DNA of 17,915 nucleotides from Planctomycetota bacterium (GTDB taxonomy: Bacteria; Planctomycetota; Planctomycetia; Pirellulales; S012-138): assembly GCA_026982835.1 (NCBI GenBank), contig JALSGI010000423.1, positions 1 through 17,915 on the forward strand. The letters run 5' to 3'. The notes under the pieces are model-generated. The model was given only the letters and a program-made list of their open reading frames with translations, did no database searches and had not been told where the DNA came from. Positions 1 to 10,202 of this stretch are shown here, piece by piece (the first letter of the stretch is position 1; every line of letters begins with the position of its first letter). The position numbers and the translations under genes were made by a program.

Positions 1-1086
1 CCCCTGTGCGGAGCTGCGCCCCTTTCGCTGGAACAGGCCCGCTATGTGCCCGGCCAGGTGCTCTTGCTGCCCCGGCTTGCCGGAAGACAAAACGCTTTGC
101 AACTATGGCAACCGGTGCTGCTGCACCATCCCCGGCAACCAACGCGCGTGTTGCTGAAACGCATCGCGGGCCTGCCCGGGCAGCGGGTGGCTATCCGCCG
201 CGGCCAGTTGGTCATCGACGGCCATGTGGCCGTCAAACCGCCACGGCTGTGGCACAAGCTGCTGGTGCTGGTGCACGACAGCCGCCATCAGCTTGCGGCC
301 CCCTGGGCCAGCGGCTGGAAGACCCCTTCCGGTGCCTGGCAACTGAGCAATCGCAGTTTTCTGTTCGATGTGCCTGCCGCCGGGAAATCTCCCCCGGCCG
401 AACAGAACCACGGCGAACCTGCCGCCCATTGGATCCACTACCAGCGGGGCAACCAGTTGCTCCGGGGCGACCTGCGCGGGCAACCGCTCCTGCTGGACGA
501 TACCCTGGGCGAAAACCAGGCCTTGCCCCGACGGCAGGAAACCGTCCACCAGATCGATGAGTTGCTACTGGAGTGCGAGCTTCTCTGGCACCGTCCTGGC
601 TCGCTGGTGCTGGAACTGGCCGGTCCCCGCGGAGTGTTCCGCCTGCGGGTGGACGCGGCGGCCGGGCAGGCCGCGTTGTGGATCAACGGCCGGGTGGTCA
701 AGCAAATGCCGCTGGGCTCTTCTTCGCAGCCGGTGCAGCACCTGGGGCTGGCCTTGCTGGACGGGTACGTTTGGCATCGGGCAGGCGGCACCTGGGAAAA
801 GTTTCCGCTGCCGCGGGCTGTGCCCAGCCTGGCTCCTTCGGTCCCGGTACGAGTGCGCATCGGGGCGTCTTCCGGCCGGGGCGAGCTGTCCCGGGTGCGG
901 CTATGGCGGGACGTCTATTACCTGGGTCCCGGTGGCGTGCTCTCTTATGAGTTTGGCCGCGTGCCCCCTGGCCACGTGCTGGTGCTTGGGGACAATAGCT
1001 TCCAGAGCGACGACAGCCGCACCTGGCCTTCGCCTTGGGTGCCGGTGGAGCTGGTGCTGGGCAGGCCGTTGCGGCCGGGATGGTAG
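1..1086 (+). CDS. lepB: Signal peptidase I, 5'-truncated by window edge, with large insertion
   Basis: Membrane-anchored serine protease that removes signal peptides from exported proteins. The frame is open from base 1, so the N-terminal anchor and catalytic-Ser box lie outside the window; a GTG at 46 is unlikely to be the true start. Seen: the Lys box VLLKRIAGLPGQ, with the general-base Lys codon at 157-159, followed by the typical VAIRRGQLVIDG strand. The C-terminal box GDNSFQSDDSR is at 988-1020 and corresponds to GDNxxxSxDSR of the family, followed by WVPVELVLGRPL. About 277 residues separate the Lys from the GDN box, roughly twice the spacing in E. coli LepB. The extra part looks beta-rich (for example GVFRLRVDAAAGQAALWING) and may be a jelly-roll-like insert; that is inference. 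moeA follows 24 bases after the stop on the same strand. Confidence 0.86.
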   Translation, partial: PLCGAAPLSLEQARYVPGQVLLLPRLAGRQNALQLWQPVLLHHPRQPTRVLLKRIAGLPGQRVAIRRGQLVIDGHVAVKPPRLWHKLLVLVHDSRHQLAAPWASGWKTPSGAWQLSNRSFLFDVPAAGKSPPAEQNHGEPAAHWIHYQRGNQLLRGDLRGQPLLLDDTLGENQALPRRQETVHQIDELLLECELLWHRPGSLVLELAGPRGVFRLRVDAAAGQAALWINGRVVKQMPLGSSSQPVQHLGLALLDGYVWHRAGGTWEKFPLPRAVPSLAPSVPVRVRIGASSGRGELSRVRLWRDVYYLGPGGVLSYEFGRVPPGHVLVLGDNSFQSDDSRTWPSPWVPVELVLGRPLRPGW

Positions 1087-1110
1087 GTGTTCTCCTTGCT
1101 GGAAAGAGCC

Positions 1111-2391
1111 ATGAGCGCTTCGGACGAAAAGGCGGCTCCTGACGTCCGCATGCGGGGCTTTGCCCGCCGCCACACGGTAAGCCAGGCCTGGGCGTGGCTC
1201 CAGCGCCACAGCGAGCCGCTGCCGCCGGTCACCGTGCCCCTGGAGCAGGCCGCCGGCCGCGTGCTGGCCCAGCAAGTGGTCAGCCCGCTGGATGTGCCTT
1301 CGTTCCCCCGGGCCATGATGGACGGCTACGCCCTGCGGGGAGAGGAGACCCAAGGGGCCAGCCCTTACAACCCGCTGGAGTTTGCCGTGGTGGGCCAATC
1401 GCTGCCTGCTCGCCCCTACTCCGGCACAGTGGGACCGGGGCAGGCCGTGCGGATCATGACCGGGGCCCCCATGCCCGCCGGGGCCGATGCGGTGCTTCCG
1501 GTGGAACAGTGCCAGGCCGAAGGGGACCGCTTGCTGGCCCAGGGCGAAGTGCCGCCAAAGAAAAACGTGGGCGAAGTGGGCGAGGACGTGGCCCGGGGCC
1601 AGGTCCTCTTTGAACCCCTGCGGCGACTGCGGCCGCAAGACCTGGGCGTGCTCAGCTCGTTGGGAATGACGTTCGTGGAGGTGGTCCGCCCGGTGCGGGT
1701 GAAGGTGCTCATCACGGGCAACGAGGTGGTTCCCCCGGGCCGGCCCAAGGGACCCTATGCCATCTACGACGCCAACGGGCCGATGCTGGAAGCCCTGGTC
1801 CGGCGCGACGGGGCCGAACTGGTGGCCCGGCGCATGGTCCCCGACGAAGAAGAGCGCCTGCGGGCGGAACTGGAGGACCCGCAGGCCGACGTGGTGCTCA
1901 TCTCCGGCGGTTCCAGCGTGGGCCAGGAAGACCTGGCTCCGCAGTTGGTGGCCCAACTGGGAGAATTGCCCATCCACGGCGTGGCCATGCGCCCCAGCAG
2001 CCCGGCCGGCCTGGGGCGGATCGGCTCGGCACTGGTTTTTCTGCTGCCGGGCAATCCGGTCTCGTGCCTGTGTGCTTACGATTTTTTCGCCGGCCGGGCG
2101 ATTCGCCGCTTGGGCGGGCTGCCCGGCGGGTGGCCCTACCCGCGGGTGCGGCTCCCCCTGGCTCGCAAGTTGGTTTCCCAAGTGGGGCGCACCGATTACG
2201 CCCGCGTGGTGCTCGATTCCCAGGGCCGGGTAGCTCCGGTGGCGGTGAGCGGGGCATCGATTCTCTCCTCGACCACCCGGGCCGACGGGTTTGTGGTCAT
2301 CCCCGAAGACAGCGAAGGCTACGCCGAGGGCGCAACGGTGGAGGTTTTTTTGTACGATCCATTTACCGCAACGGAGTTTTTCCAGGAATAG
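1111..2391 (+). CDS. moeA: Molybdopterin molybdenumtransferase MoeA
   Basis: Inserts molybdate into adenylylated molybdopterin in the last step of molybdenum cofactor synthesis (cytosolic). The 426 aa length is normal for the family. Seen: VPSFPRAMMDGYAL (residues 62-75), RIMTGAPMPAGADAVLPVE (114-132), VLITGNEVVPPG (199-210), GGSSVG (266-271, usually GGVSVG) and LLPGNPVSC (311-319), then a C-terminal domain IV. Residues 293-300 read MRPSSPAG where most bacterial MoeA have a RPGKP-type loop. I chose ATG 1111 because GGAAAGA (1101-1107) precedes it at usable spacing; a GTG at 1087, directly after the upstream stop, is in frame but has no ribosome site. No other molybdenum cofactor gene is in the window. 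Confidence 0.95.
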   Translation: MSASDEKAAPDVRMRGFARRHTVSQAWAWLQRHSEPLPPVTVPLEQAAGRVLAQQVVSPLDVPSFPRAMMDGYALRGEETQGASPYNPLEFAVVGQSLPARPYSGTVGPGQAVRIMTGAPMPAGADAVLPVEQCQAEGDRLLAQGEVPPKKNVGEVGEDVARGQVLFEPLRRLRPQDLGVLSSLGMTFVEVVRPVRVKVLITGNEVVPPGRPKGPYAIYDANGPMLEALVRRDGAELVARRMVPDEEERLRAELEDPQADVVLISGGSSVGQEDLAPQLVAQLGELPIHGVAMRPSSPAGLGRIGSALVFLLPGNPVSCLCAYDFFAGRAIRRLGGLPGGWPYPRVRLPLARKLVSQVGRTDYARVVLDSQGRVAPVAVSGASILSSTTRADGFVVIPEDSEGYAEGATVEVFLYDPFTATEFFQE

Positions 2392-2579
2392 CGTGCCGGG
2401 GAGGTTCTGTGGCAAGATACTGGCACTTGCGGCGAACACCCCTTTGGCAGGGGCCGGCGCTGGAAAAGCCCGGCATGATGTCAACCCCCAAAAAGGGGAA
2501 AGGTAGAATAGAAGAAACGAGGCCTTGTGCCTTCTGCGGCTCAAGTGTGCTTCATCGATTTTGACCACCAGAGCGTCCC
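2392..2579. other. Intergenic region moeA to DUF3592 gene
   Basis: A 188-base gap. It holds two small hairpins: CCCCT/AGGGG with a 5-base loop at 2439-2453, and a CCCC-AAAAA-GGGG hairpin near 2486-2498. Neither has a following T-run, so neither is a convincing terminator. TAGAAT at 2504-2509 could be a -10 box for the DUF3592 gene, but no matching -35 box is evident. Confidence 0.4.
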
Positions 2580-3326
2580 ATGCTCACGCCCACCTTTCAG
2601 CAAGCGTTCAAAGGCATCCGCCTGGTGTTTTTGGCCTTATGGGGCCTGATCTGGACGGCGGTGGTGCTGATTTTCGACGCCCTGGTTGTCCATAACCTGG
2701 CTCAGCTCCAGCGCGTGCAACATTACGCTTCTACCCAAGGCGTGGTGGTAGCCACCCGGAAACAGGAACTGGCACGGCACCCGAAAAATCCCCAGCTCAA
2801 GCCGGGCAAAGTGATCGCATACCAATACCAGGTGAAAGGCAAGACCTACGAAGGCACGCGGGTGCGGGTGGGGATGGGCTTTGGCAACGACTCGGCCTAC
2901 AAGCACATCAAGCACCTGAAACCCGGCGATGCGGTCACCGTGTACTACGATCCCCAACAACCGGATCAGGCCGTGCTCACCACGCAAGTGCAGTCCGGGG
3001 ATTTCGCCCTGCTGGTGTTCCTGTTGCCGTTCAATTGCGTGATGTTGGGTTTTTGGGGCTATGTGGTGTTGGGTCGCTCGGAGCGGGCCTTTGCCAGTCT
3101 GTTGGCGGGACTGGTCCTTTGTGGCGGCGTGGCCTTCCTCAGCGGGTTTGTGCTGGTGCCGCTGACGGACCGGCCCGATCCGCTGATCAGCGCCCCCGTC
3201 GTGGCGACTGTCCCGCTGCTGCTAGTGGCCCTGGGAGCGGCCACCGGCACGCTGGCCTATTTGCGCCCCGATTCGATCTGGTACCGTATGGGCAAGTCCC
3301 TGACCCAATTCCGTTCCAGTTACTGA
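2580..3326 (+). CDS. DUF3592 domain membrane protein
   Basis: Predicted inner-membrane protein of unknown function, 248 aa. Seen: a hydrophobic segment at residues 13-37, then a soluble region (about 49-135) with the DUF3592 pattern. That region opens with a strand containing TQGVVVATR, continues with YQYQVKGKTYEGTRVRVG, and ends with LKPGDAVTVYYDPQQPDQAVL. Three further hydrophobic segments lie at about 141-164, 171-195 and 204-228. DUF3592 proteins usually have this membrane-flanked beta domain, but no biochemical role is established. The ATG at 2580 has no clear Shine-Dalgarno; it is the first ATG in frame and leaves a complete first helix. It lies 78 bases before trpC on the same strand with no terminator between, so co-transcription is possible. 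Confidence 0.85.
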   Translation: MLTPTFQQAFKGIRLVFLALWGLIWTAVVLIFDALVVHNLAQLQRVQHYASTQGVVVATRKQELARHPKNPQLKPGKVIAYQYQVKGKTYEGTRVRVGMGFGNDSAYKHIKHLKPGDAVTVYYDPQQPDQAVLTTQVQSGDFALLVFLLPFNCVMLGFWGYVVLGRSERAFASLLAGLVLCGGVAFLSGFVLVPLTDRPDPLISAPVVATVPLLLVALGAATGTLAYLRPDSIWYRMGKSLTQFRSSY

Positions 3327-3404
3327 TTCCCCCACTACGGCAGGCGATGTCCAGGCCGATTCCGGCGGCCGCTTTCACGTTGCTGTCCACCCACCAGGTC
3401 AACG

Positions 3405-4211
3405 ATGAGTACCGTGCTGGAAAAAATCCTGGCCGCCAAACGCCGCGAGGTAGAAGCGGCCAAGGCTCGCCTGCCCCTGGGCGAACTTCAGGCTCAACTG
3501 GCCGATGCCCCTCCGGTGCGTCCTTTCCTGGAGCCGCTGCTGCACCCGGACCGGGTAGGCTTGATCGCCGAGGTGAAACGGGCCAGCCCCTCGGCCGGGG
3601 TGATCCGCCCGGACTTCGATCCCGTAGAAATCGCCCTGGCCTACCAGCAGGGAGGGGCCGACTGCCTGAGCGTGCTCACCGACCGGGAGTTTTTTCAGGG
3701 AGATATTGAGTACCTGCGGGCAATCCGCCGCCGGAGCCGGTTGCCCGTACTGCGCAAGGATTTTCTCATCGATCCCTACCAGCTGTACGAAGCCCGTGCC
3801 GCCGGGGCCGATGCGGTACTGCTGATCGCCGAATGTCTTGCCCCGGAAGAACTGGCCCGGCTGTACCGACTTTCCCTGGAACTGGGCATGACCCCGTTGG
3901 TGGAAATCTACCAGGCAGAGAATCTCCGGCGGGTGATCGAGCTGGGCGTGCGTTTGATTGGCATCAACAACCGCAACCTGCACACCTTCCAGACGGACCT
4001 GCAGCATACGCTGGAACTGCTGCCGCAGGTGCCCGCGGACCGCGTGGTGGTCAGCGAAAGCGGCATCCGCACCGCTGAGGACTTGCAGCGGCTGTTTGCT
4101 GCGGGAGTGAAGGCCGTGCTGGTGGGCGAGCACCTGATGCGCCAGGCCGACGTGGCCCAGGCCGTACAGCGGCTGCTTGCCGGCAAGCAAGAATCGGACA
4201 AACCACTCTAA
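3405..4211 (+). CDS. trpC: Indole-3-glycerol phosphate synthase TrpC
   Basis: TIM-barrel enzyme converting 1-(2-carboxyphenylamino)-1-deoxyribulose 5-phosphate to indole-3-glycerol phosphate in tryptophan synthesis. It is monofunctional (268 aa, no fused TrpF). Seen: the full set of active-site motifs, IAEVKRASPSAG (Glu56, Lys58), SVLTDREFFQG, LRKDFLIDPYQ (Lys118, the catalytic acid), LVEIY (Glu167), GINNRNL (Asn189), VVSESGI (Glu218, Ser219) and the phosphate-binding LVGEHLM near the C-terminus. The residue assignments follow alignment by eye to the Sulfolobus enzyme. ATG 3405 gives the standard N-terminus (STVLEKILAAKRREVE); only a weak AGG-like site precedes it. It stands apart from other trp genes. 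Confidence 0.98.
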   Translation: MSTVLEKILAAKRREVEAAKARLPLGELQAQLADAPPVRPFLEPLLHPDRVGLIAEVKRASPSAGVIRPDFDPVEIALAYQQGGADCLSVLTDREFFQGDIEYLRAIRRRSRLPVLRKDFLIDPYQLYEARAAGADAVLLIAECLAPEELARLYRLSLELGMTPLVEIYQAENLRRVIELGVRLIGINNRNLHTFQTDLQHTLELLPQVPADRVVVSESGIRTAEDLQRLFAAGVKAVLVGEHLMRQADVAQAVQRLLAGKQESDKPL

Positions 4212-4284
4212 AAGCAAGCAGATGATTTTGAAGAAATTCCGCCGGTTCTCTGGTCCGGGCATCCTTGCTGCACTAGCATGGAAG

Positions 4285-4352
4285 CACGCTTTGGAAGGTG
4301 CTCTGGTATCCGGTCCCAGGCGGCAAGGAACACCAGGAGCACTTCCAGCGTG
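4285..4352 (+). promoter_or_regulatory. Long imperfect inverted repeat in the leader of the first thioredoxin gene
   Basis: The left arm (4285-4306: CACGCT, TT, GGAA, G, GTGCTC, TGG) pairs with the right arm (4333-4352: CCA, G, GAGCAC, TTCC, AGCGTG). This gives 19 base pairs interrupted only by small bulges, around a 26-base loop. It ends 44 bases before the start codon of the thioredoxin gene and begins 73 bases after the trpC stop. No T-run follows, so it is not a classical terminator. It could be a structured mRNA leader, an mRNA-stabilising stem, or a remnant of an inserted repeat. The pairing is seen directly; the role is inference. Confidence 0.5.
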
Positions 4353-4396
4353 ACTCGGACCGTACGCGCGTTTCATTTCTGTCTGTTAGGAGAAGC

Positions 4397-5323
4397 ATGA
4401 TGAAACAGTTCTTCCTGCAAGCCGTGGGGTTGTTGGTTCTCTCCGGGGTGTTGGGCACTTCACACGTGCTGGCCCAACAGGAACCCTCGGAGAAAAAACC
4501 CCCGACGGAGTCCAAGAACGAGCAAGACGAAGCCCAAAAAGCCGCCGCCCTGAAACGGGCAACGCTTGCCCGTAAGGTATTCCAAAACTTGCAAAAGGCC
4601 TTCCAAGGGGACGACAAGGCCGCCCTGGCCATGCAAGAAGCGTTGGACGAGCTGCTCAAGCAGCCTCAGCTAGGCCCACAGGAGCTGCGCGTGGGCATGT
4701 TCGTGGCCCAGGTTTCCGAAATCCGCGGCGATTACGTCGCCGCGTTGAACGTGTACCAGAAACTGGAAGCCGCCTTTGCCAACAGCGACGACAAACGCCT
4801 GGCGGAACTGAGCAGCCGCCTGCACAAGGCAGCCAAAAAGCGGTTGGGCATTCTGGGAAAACCCCTGGTGCTGGAAGGCACCCTGGTCGATGGCAAGGAA
4901 TTGGACTGGGAGCCCTACAAGGGGAAAGTGGTGTTGGTGGACTTTTGGGCCACCTGGTGCGGCCCTTGCCTGCGCGAGCTGCCCAACGTGCTCAAGCTTT
5001 ACCAGCAGTACCATCCCAAGGGGTTCGAAATCATCGGGGTGAGCCTCGACTCGGACAAGGAGCGGCTGGAAAAGTTTCTTGAAGACAAGGAAATTCCTTG
5101 GCAAAACCTGTTCAGCCACGACAAGGAAAACCAGGGCTGGGAGCATCCCCTGGCCCAAAAGCTGGGAGTAAGCGCCATCCCGCATACGATCCTCATCGGC
5201 CGCGACGGCAAGGTGCTGGCCCTGGGGCTGCGAGGCCAGCGCTTGGCCAAGAAGCTGGAGGAACTCCTCGGTCCGCCTGAAGAAGAAAAGAAAGCCGACT
5301 CCGAAAAAGCTGCCAGCAAGTAG
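4397..5323 (+). CDS. Secreted TlpA/ResA-like thioredoxin-fold protein (copy 1)
   Basis: Predicted exported thiol-disulfide oxidoreductase, 308 aa. Seen: a Sec signal peptide (hydrophobic residues about 6-20, likely cleavage after HVLA at residue 26), a charged linker (27-50), a helical region (about 50-150), then a TlpA/AhpC-TSA-type thioredoxin domain (about 154-292). The active site is WATWCGPC (Cys188, Cys191), the cis-proline is in SAIPHTIL (Pro262), and the C-terminal tail is rich in Glu and Lys. AGGAG at 4388-4392 lies before two adjacent in-frame ATGs: 4397 (4-base gap) and 4400 (7-base gap, arguably better). TlpA/ResA proteins commonly reduce cytochrome c apoproteins or other exported cysteines, but the substrate here is unknown. 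It is paralogous to the next gene and ends in a strong terminator. Confidence 0.92.
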   Translation: MMKQFFLQAVGLLVLSGVLGTSHVLAQQEPSEKKPPTESKNEQDEAQKAAALKRATLARKVFQNLQKAFQGDDKAALAMQEALDELLKQPQLGPQELRVGMFVAQVSEIRGDYVAALNVYQKLEAAFANSDDKRLAELSSRLHKAAKKRLGILGKPLVLEGTLVDGKELDWEPYKGKVVLVDFWATWCGPCLRELPNVLKLYQQYHPKGFEIIGVSLDSDKERLEKFLEDKEIPWQNLFSHDKENQGWEHPLAQKLGVSAIPHTILIGRDGKVLALGLRGQRLAKKLEELLGPPEEEKKADSEKAASK

Positions 5324-5341
5324 TTTGCAGCCGGCAAGTGC

Positions 5342-5373
5342 AACCGGCGGTCGGATCCCGGCCGCCGGTTTTT
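5342..5373 (+). terminator. Intrinsic terminator after thioredoxin copy 1
   Basis: Stem 5342-5354 pairs with 5358-5370 (13 bp including one G-T pair) around a 3-base loop, with an outer AACCGGCGG/CCGCCGGTT part, and runs into TTTTT at 5369-5373. It starts 18 bases after the stop codon. It should separate the transcripts of the two thioredoxin paralogues. Confidence 0.85.
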
Positions 5374-5462
5374 GCTTGCACCCTGGCCCGCGGATCGGCT
5401 ACTTTCCAGTAAAGACACAGGTTGAGGCCGACTCCCGTCCACTGGTCCAAGGAGGTTCCGTC

Positions 5463-6593
5463 ATGTACCGCTTGGGGCTTTTGCTCGCAGCGCTGCTCCT
5501 TGTCACGCTGTGCCTGGCCGGCAACGGGGCTTCGCCCGCACCGGCTCTGGCTCAGCCGGGCGAACAGATCAACCCTTACTCGGCCCCTGCCGGGCTGAAC
5601 AACGATCAATTGATCGAGTACCTGGAGCGGATGCAGCGCAAGCCCCGAACCATCCGCCGTCGGCCGGGCTTCGTGGCCGCTGTTGTGGACGCCTGCACCC
5701 GCGTGCTGGAAAACAAGCCCAACCCCCGCCAGGAAGAAACGGCCGCCATCGTGCTGATGGACGTGCTGCACGACCAGGCCATCGACGGGGACGAAAAGGC
5801 CCAAGGGCAGCTCTACACCTGGGCCGCTCGGCTGCGCAAGTCCCAAGTGAAGGCCGTGGCCCAGCGTGCCCGGCTCCACCTGCTGGAACAGCAAGTGCAA
5901 CTGGCCCGGGCCGGCCGACTCACCGACGCGGAAATCTCTCGACTGTTTGAGCATCTGCGCAAGTACTGCGAGGAGACCGAGCTGACCGGCCGGCACCTCT
6001 ACCTGGCCTCGGAGATCGTGGGGCTGATCAATTCCCTGGGCGACCGCGACGCGGCCGAGCGACTCTACGAAACCTTCGGCCAACTGTTCGCCAAGAGCAA
6101 GGACAAAAAACTGGCCCGCTACGCCAAGCGAAAAATCCTCAAAAAGTCCGATTCCCCGCTGGCCAATCTGGTCGGCAAGCCGCTGGAGCTGGAAGGGACC
6201 ACGGTGGACGGTCAGCCCTTCGACTGGAAACAGTATCGCGGCAAGGTGGTGCTGGTGGACTTTTGGGCCACGTGGTGCGGTCCCTGCGTGCGCGAGATGC
6301 CCAATCTGCTGAAAGCCTACGAAAAGTACCACGAGCGGGGCTTCGAGGTGGTGGGCATCAGCCTGGACCAGGACCGCGAGGCCCTGGAAGAGTTCCTCAA
6401 GGAACACAACATCCCCTGGGTCACCCTGTTCGACGAGGAGGCCGGAGGGCTGCACCCGATGGCCCGCAAGTACGGCATTCGGGCCATTCCCGCTCCCATT
6501 CTGGTCGATCGCCAGGGGAAGGTGATCCACACGGCCGCCCGCGGCCAGACGCTGTGGAGGCTGCTGGAGAAGCAGTTTCCCGAGAAGCCGTAG
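5463..6593 (+). CDS. Secreted TlpA/ResA-like thioredoxin-fold protein (copy 2)
   Basis: Predicted exported thiol-disulfide oxidoreductase, 376 aa, paralogue of the preceding gene. Seen: a Sec signal peptide (hydrophobic residues 4-20, likely cleavage after ALA at residue 30), a helical, charge-rich region (about 45-225), then the thioredoxin domain (about 237-372) with WATWCGPC (Cys272, Cys275) and cis-proline in RAIPAPIL (Pro343). The thioredoxin domain closely matches copy 1 (shared KVVLVDFWATWCGPC, then RE-P-LK-Y). The helical N-terminal part is longer and much less similar, so the two may dock on different partners. The start is well supported: a full AAGGAGGT (5449-5456) lies 7 bases before ATG 5463. 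A short hairpin whose loop is the stop codon overlaps the gene end. Confidence 0.93.
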   Translation: MYRLGLLLAALLLVTLCLAGNGASPAPALAQPGEQINPYSAPAGLNNDQLIEYLERMQRKPRTIRRRPGFVAAVVDACTRVLENKPNPRQEETAAIVLMDVLHDQAIDGDEKAQGQLYTWAARLRKSQVKAVAQRARLHLLEQQVQLARAGRLTDAEISRLFEHLRKYCEETELTGRHLYLASEIVGLINSLGDRDAAERLYETFGQLFAKSKDKKLARYAKRKILKKSDSPLANLVGKPLELEGTTVDGQPFDWKQYRGKVVLVDFWATWCGPCVREMPNLLKAYEKYHERGFEVVGISLDQDREALEEFLKEHNIPWVTLFDEEAGGLHPMARKYGIRAIPAPILVDRQGKVIHTAARGQTLWRLLEKQFPEKP

Positions 6594-7073
6594 CGGCTTT
6601 GTGGGAGGCCGGTGGCGGGTTGTTTTCCTCCCCCGGCTGAAGCCGGGGGCTCGCCTGTGGTGGCGCATGCGCTTATTCTTGCTGCGGAGCGGAAGCATCG
6701 GTACAACAGCTCGCGCCGCAAGCTGCATGGCGCAAGCCGCAAGCCGATTCGCCGCCTCCCCCCGCTGACGCGAGGGGCTCTTGGTTGTGCAAGTTGACGT
6801 TTGTTCTCACCCTGGTGCGGAGGCACCACCGCACGGCCCAGGCTCGCTGTTCTCCCCCCGCTGACGCGGGGGGCTCCTCCCTCCACGCCCTCAAGCCTCC
6901 ACGCCTCCAAGCCCCCGGTGCGGAAGCACCCAGTGGCTGCGGCGTGCGCCGCCTCCGGGGGCTGACGCTTCCGGCTGCCTGGTGAGCTGCAAGCCCTCGA
7001 TTTGCGCGTCTCTTGAGCAGTCGTGGGAGCCTCTGCTAGGCTGGAAACTTTCAGCACCCAAGAGGCACCCGCG
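6594..7073. repeat. Intergenic hairpin cluster A (four 20-nt hairpins)
   Basis: A 480-base stretch with no convincing gene. It contains four 20-base hairpins, each an 8-bp stem with a 4-base loop: 6630-6649 (CCCCCGGC/GCCGGGGG, loop TGAA), 6758-6777 (CCCCCCGC/GCGAGGGG, loop TGAC, one mismatch), 6854-6873 (CCCCCCGC/GCGGGGGG, loop TGAC) and 6955-6974 (CCGGGGGC/GCTTCCGG, loop TGAC, two G-T pairs). The first three are followed by CTC. Two smaller hairpins, GGTGC/GCACC with loops GGAG (6814-6827) and GGAA (6917-6930), lie between and beside them. The short open frames here are probably chance. The uvrA promoter must lie near the right end. Confidence 0.8.
7013..7042 (+). promoter_or_regulatory. Possible uvrA promoter
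   Basis: TTGAGC (7013-7018) and TAGGCT (7037-7042), with an 18-base spacer, resemble a weak sigma-70 promoter 31 bases before the uvrA start. The -10 match is poor, so this is tentative. No LexA-type box was recognised nearby. Confidence 0.25.
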
Positions 7074-9929
<2,856 letters not shown>

Positions 9930-10020
9930 AGCCCTACGGACCGGCTGCTCTTACCCGGGGGCGATTTCCGGCTTAGAATACGGTTTGAGACGCCAGGGCT
10001 TGCCCTGTGGCACTGTTTTC

Positions 10021-10108
10021 GGACGGGTGGCCGAGTGGTCGAAGGCGGCGGTCTTGAAAACCGCTGTACCCTCACCGGGTACCGTGGGTTCGAATCCCAC
10101 CCCGTCCG
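10021..10108 (+). tRNA. tRNA-Ser (anticodon TGA)
   Basis: An 88-nt class II tRNA. Acceptor stem GGACGGG (10021-10027) pairs with CCCGTCC (10101-10107), with discriminator G at 10108. The anticodon stem GCGGT/ACCGC (10048-10052/10060-10064) encloses loop CTTGAAA, with anticodon TGA at 10055-10057 reading UCA and other UCN codons. There is a long paired variable arm (ACCC/GGGT) and a T-arm GTGGG-TTCGAAT-CCCAC. CCA is not encoded. TAGAAT at about 9974-9979 could be its -10 box, but no good -35 is seen. Confidence 0.98.
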
Positions 10109-10202
10109 CTTTTGTCGTGCAGGTTGCACAGGGCATCGGATGCCGTCTCGCGGAGGGATCAAGGACTACTTCCAAGTGCCGGTTTTTTCCACCGATGCCG
10201 AG

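Noticed and set aside
901..2568. 555-codon open frame on the minus strand
   Set aside because: It is antisense to moeA, which has full family motifs; the product is a low-complexity His/Gly/Pro/Arg-rich shadow typical of GC-rich DNA.
5193..6728. 511-codon open frame on the minus strand
   Set aside because: Antisense to the second thioredoxin gene; no recognisable domain and shadow-like composition.
6612..6985. Small open frames between the thioredoxin gene and uvrA
   Set aside because: They read through hairpin repeats, have no ribosome site and no plausible protein character.
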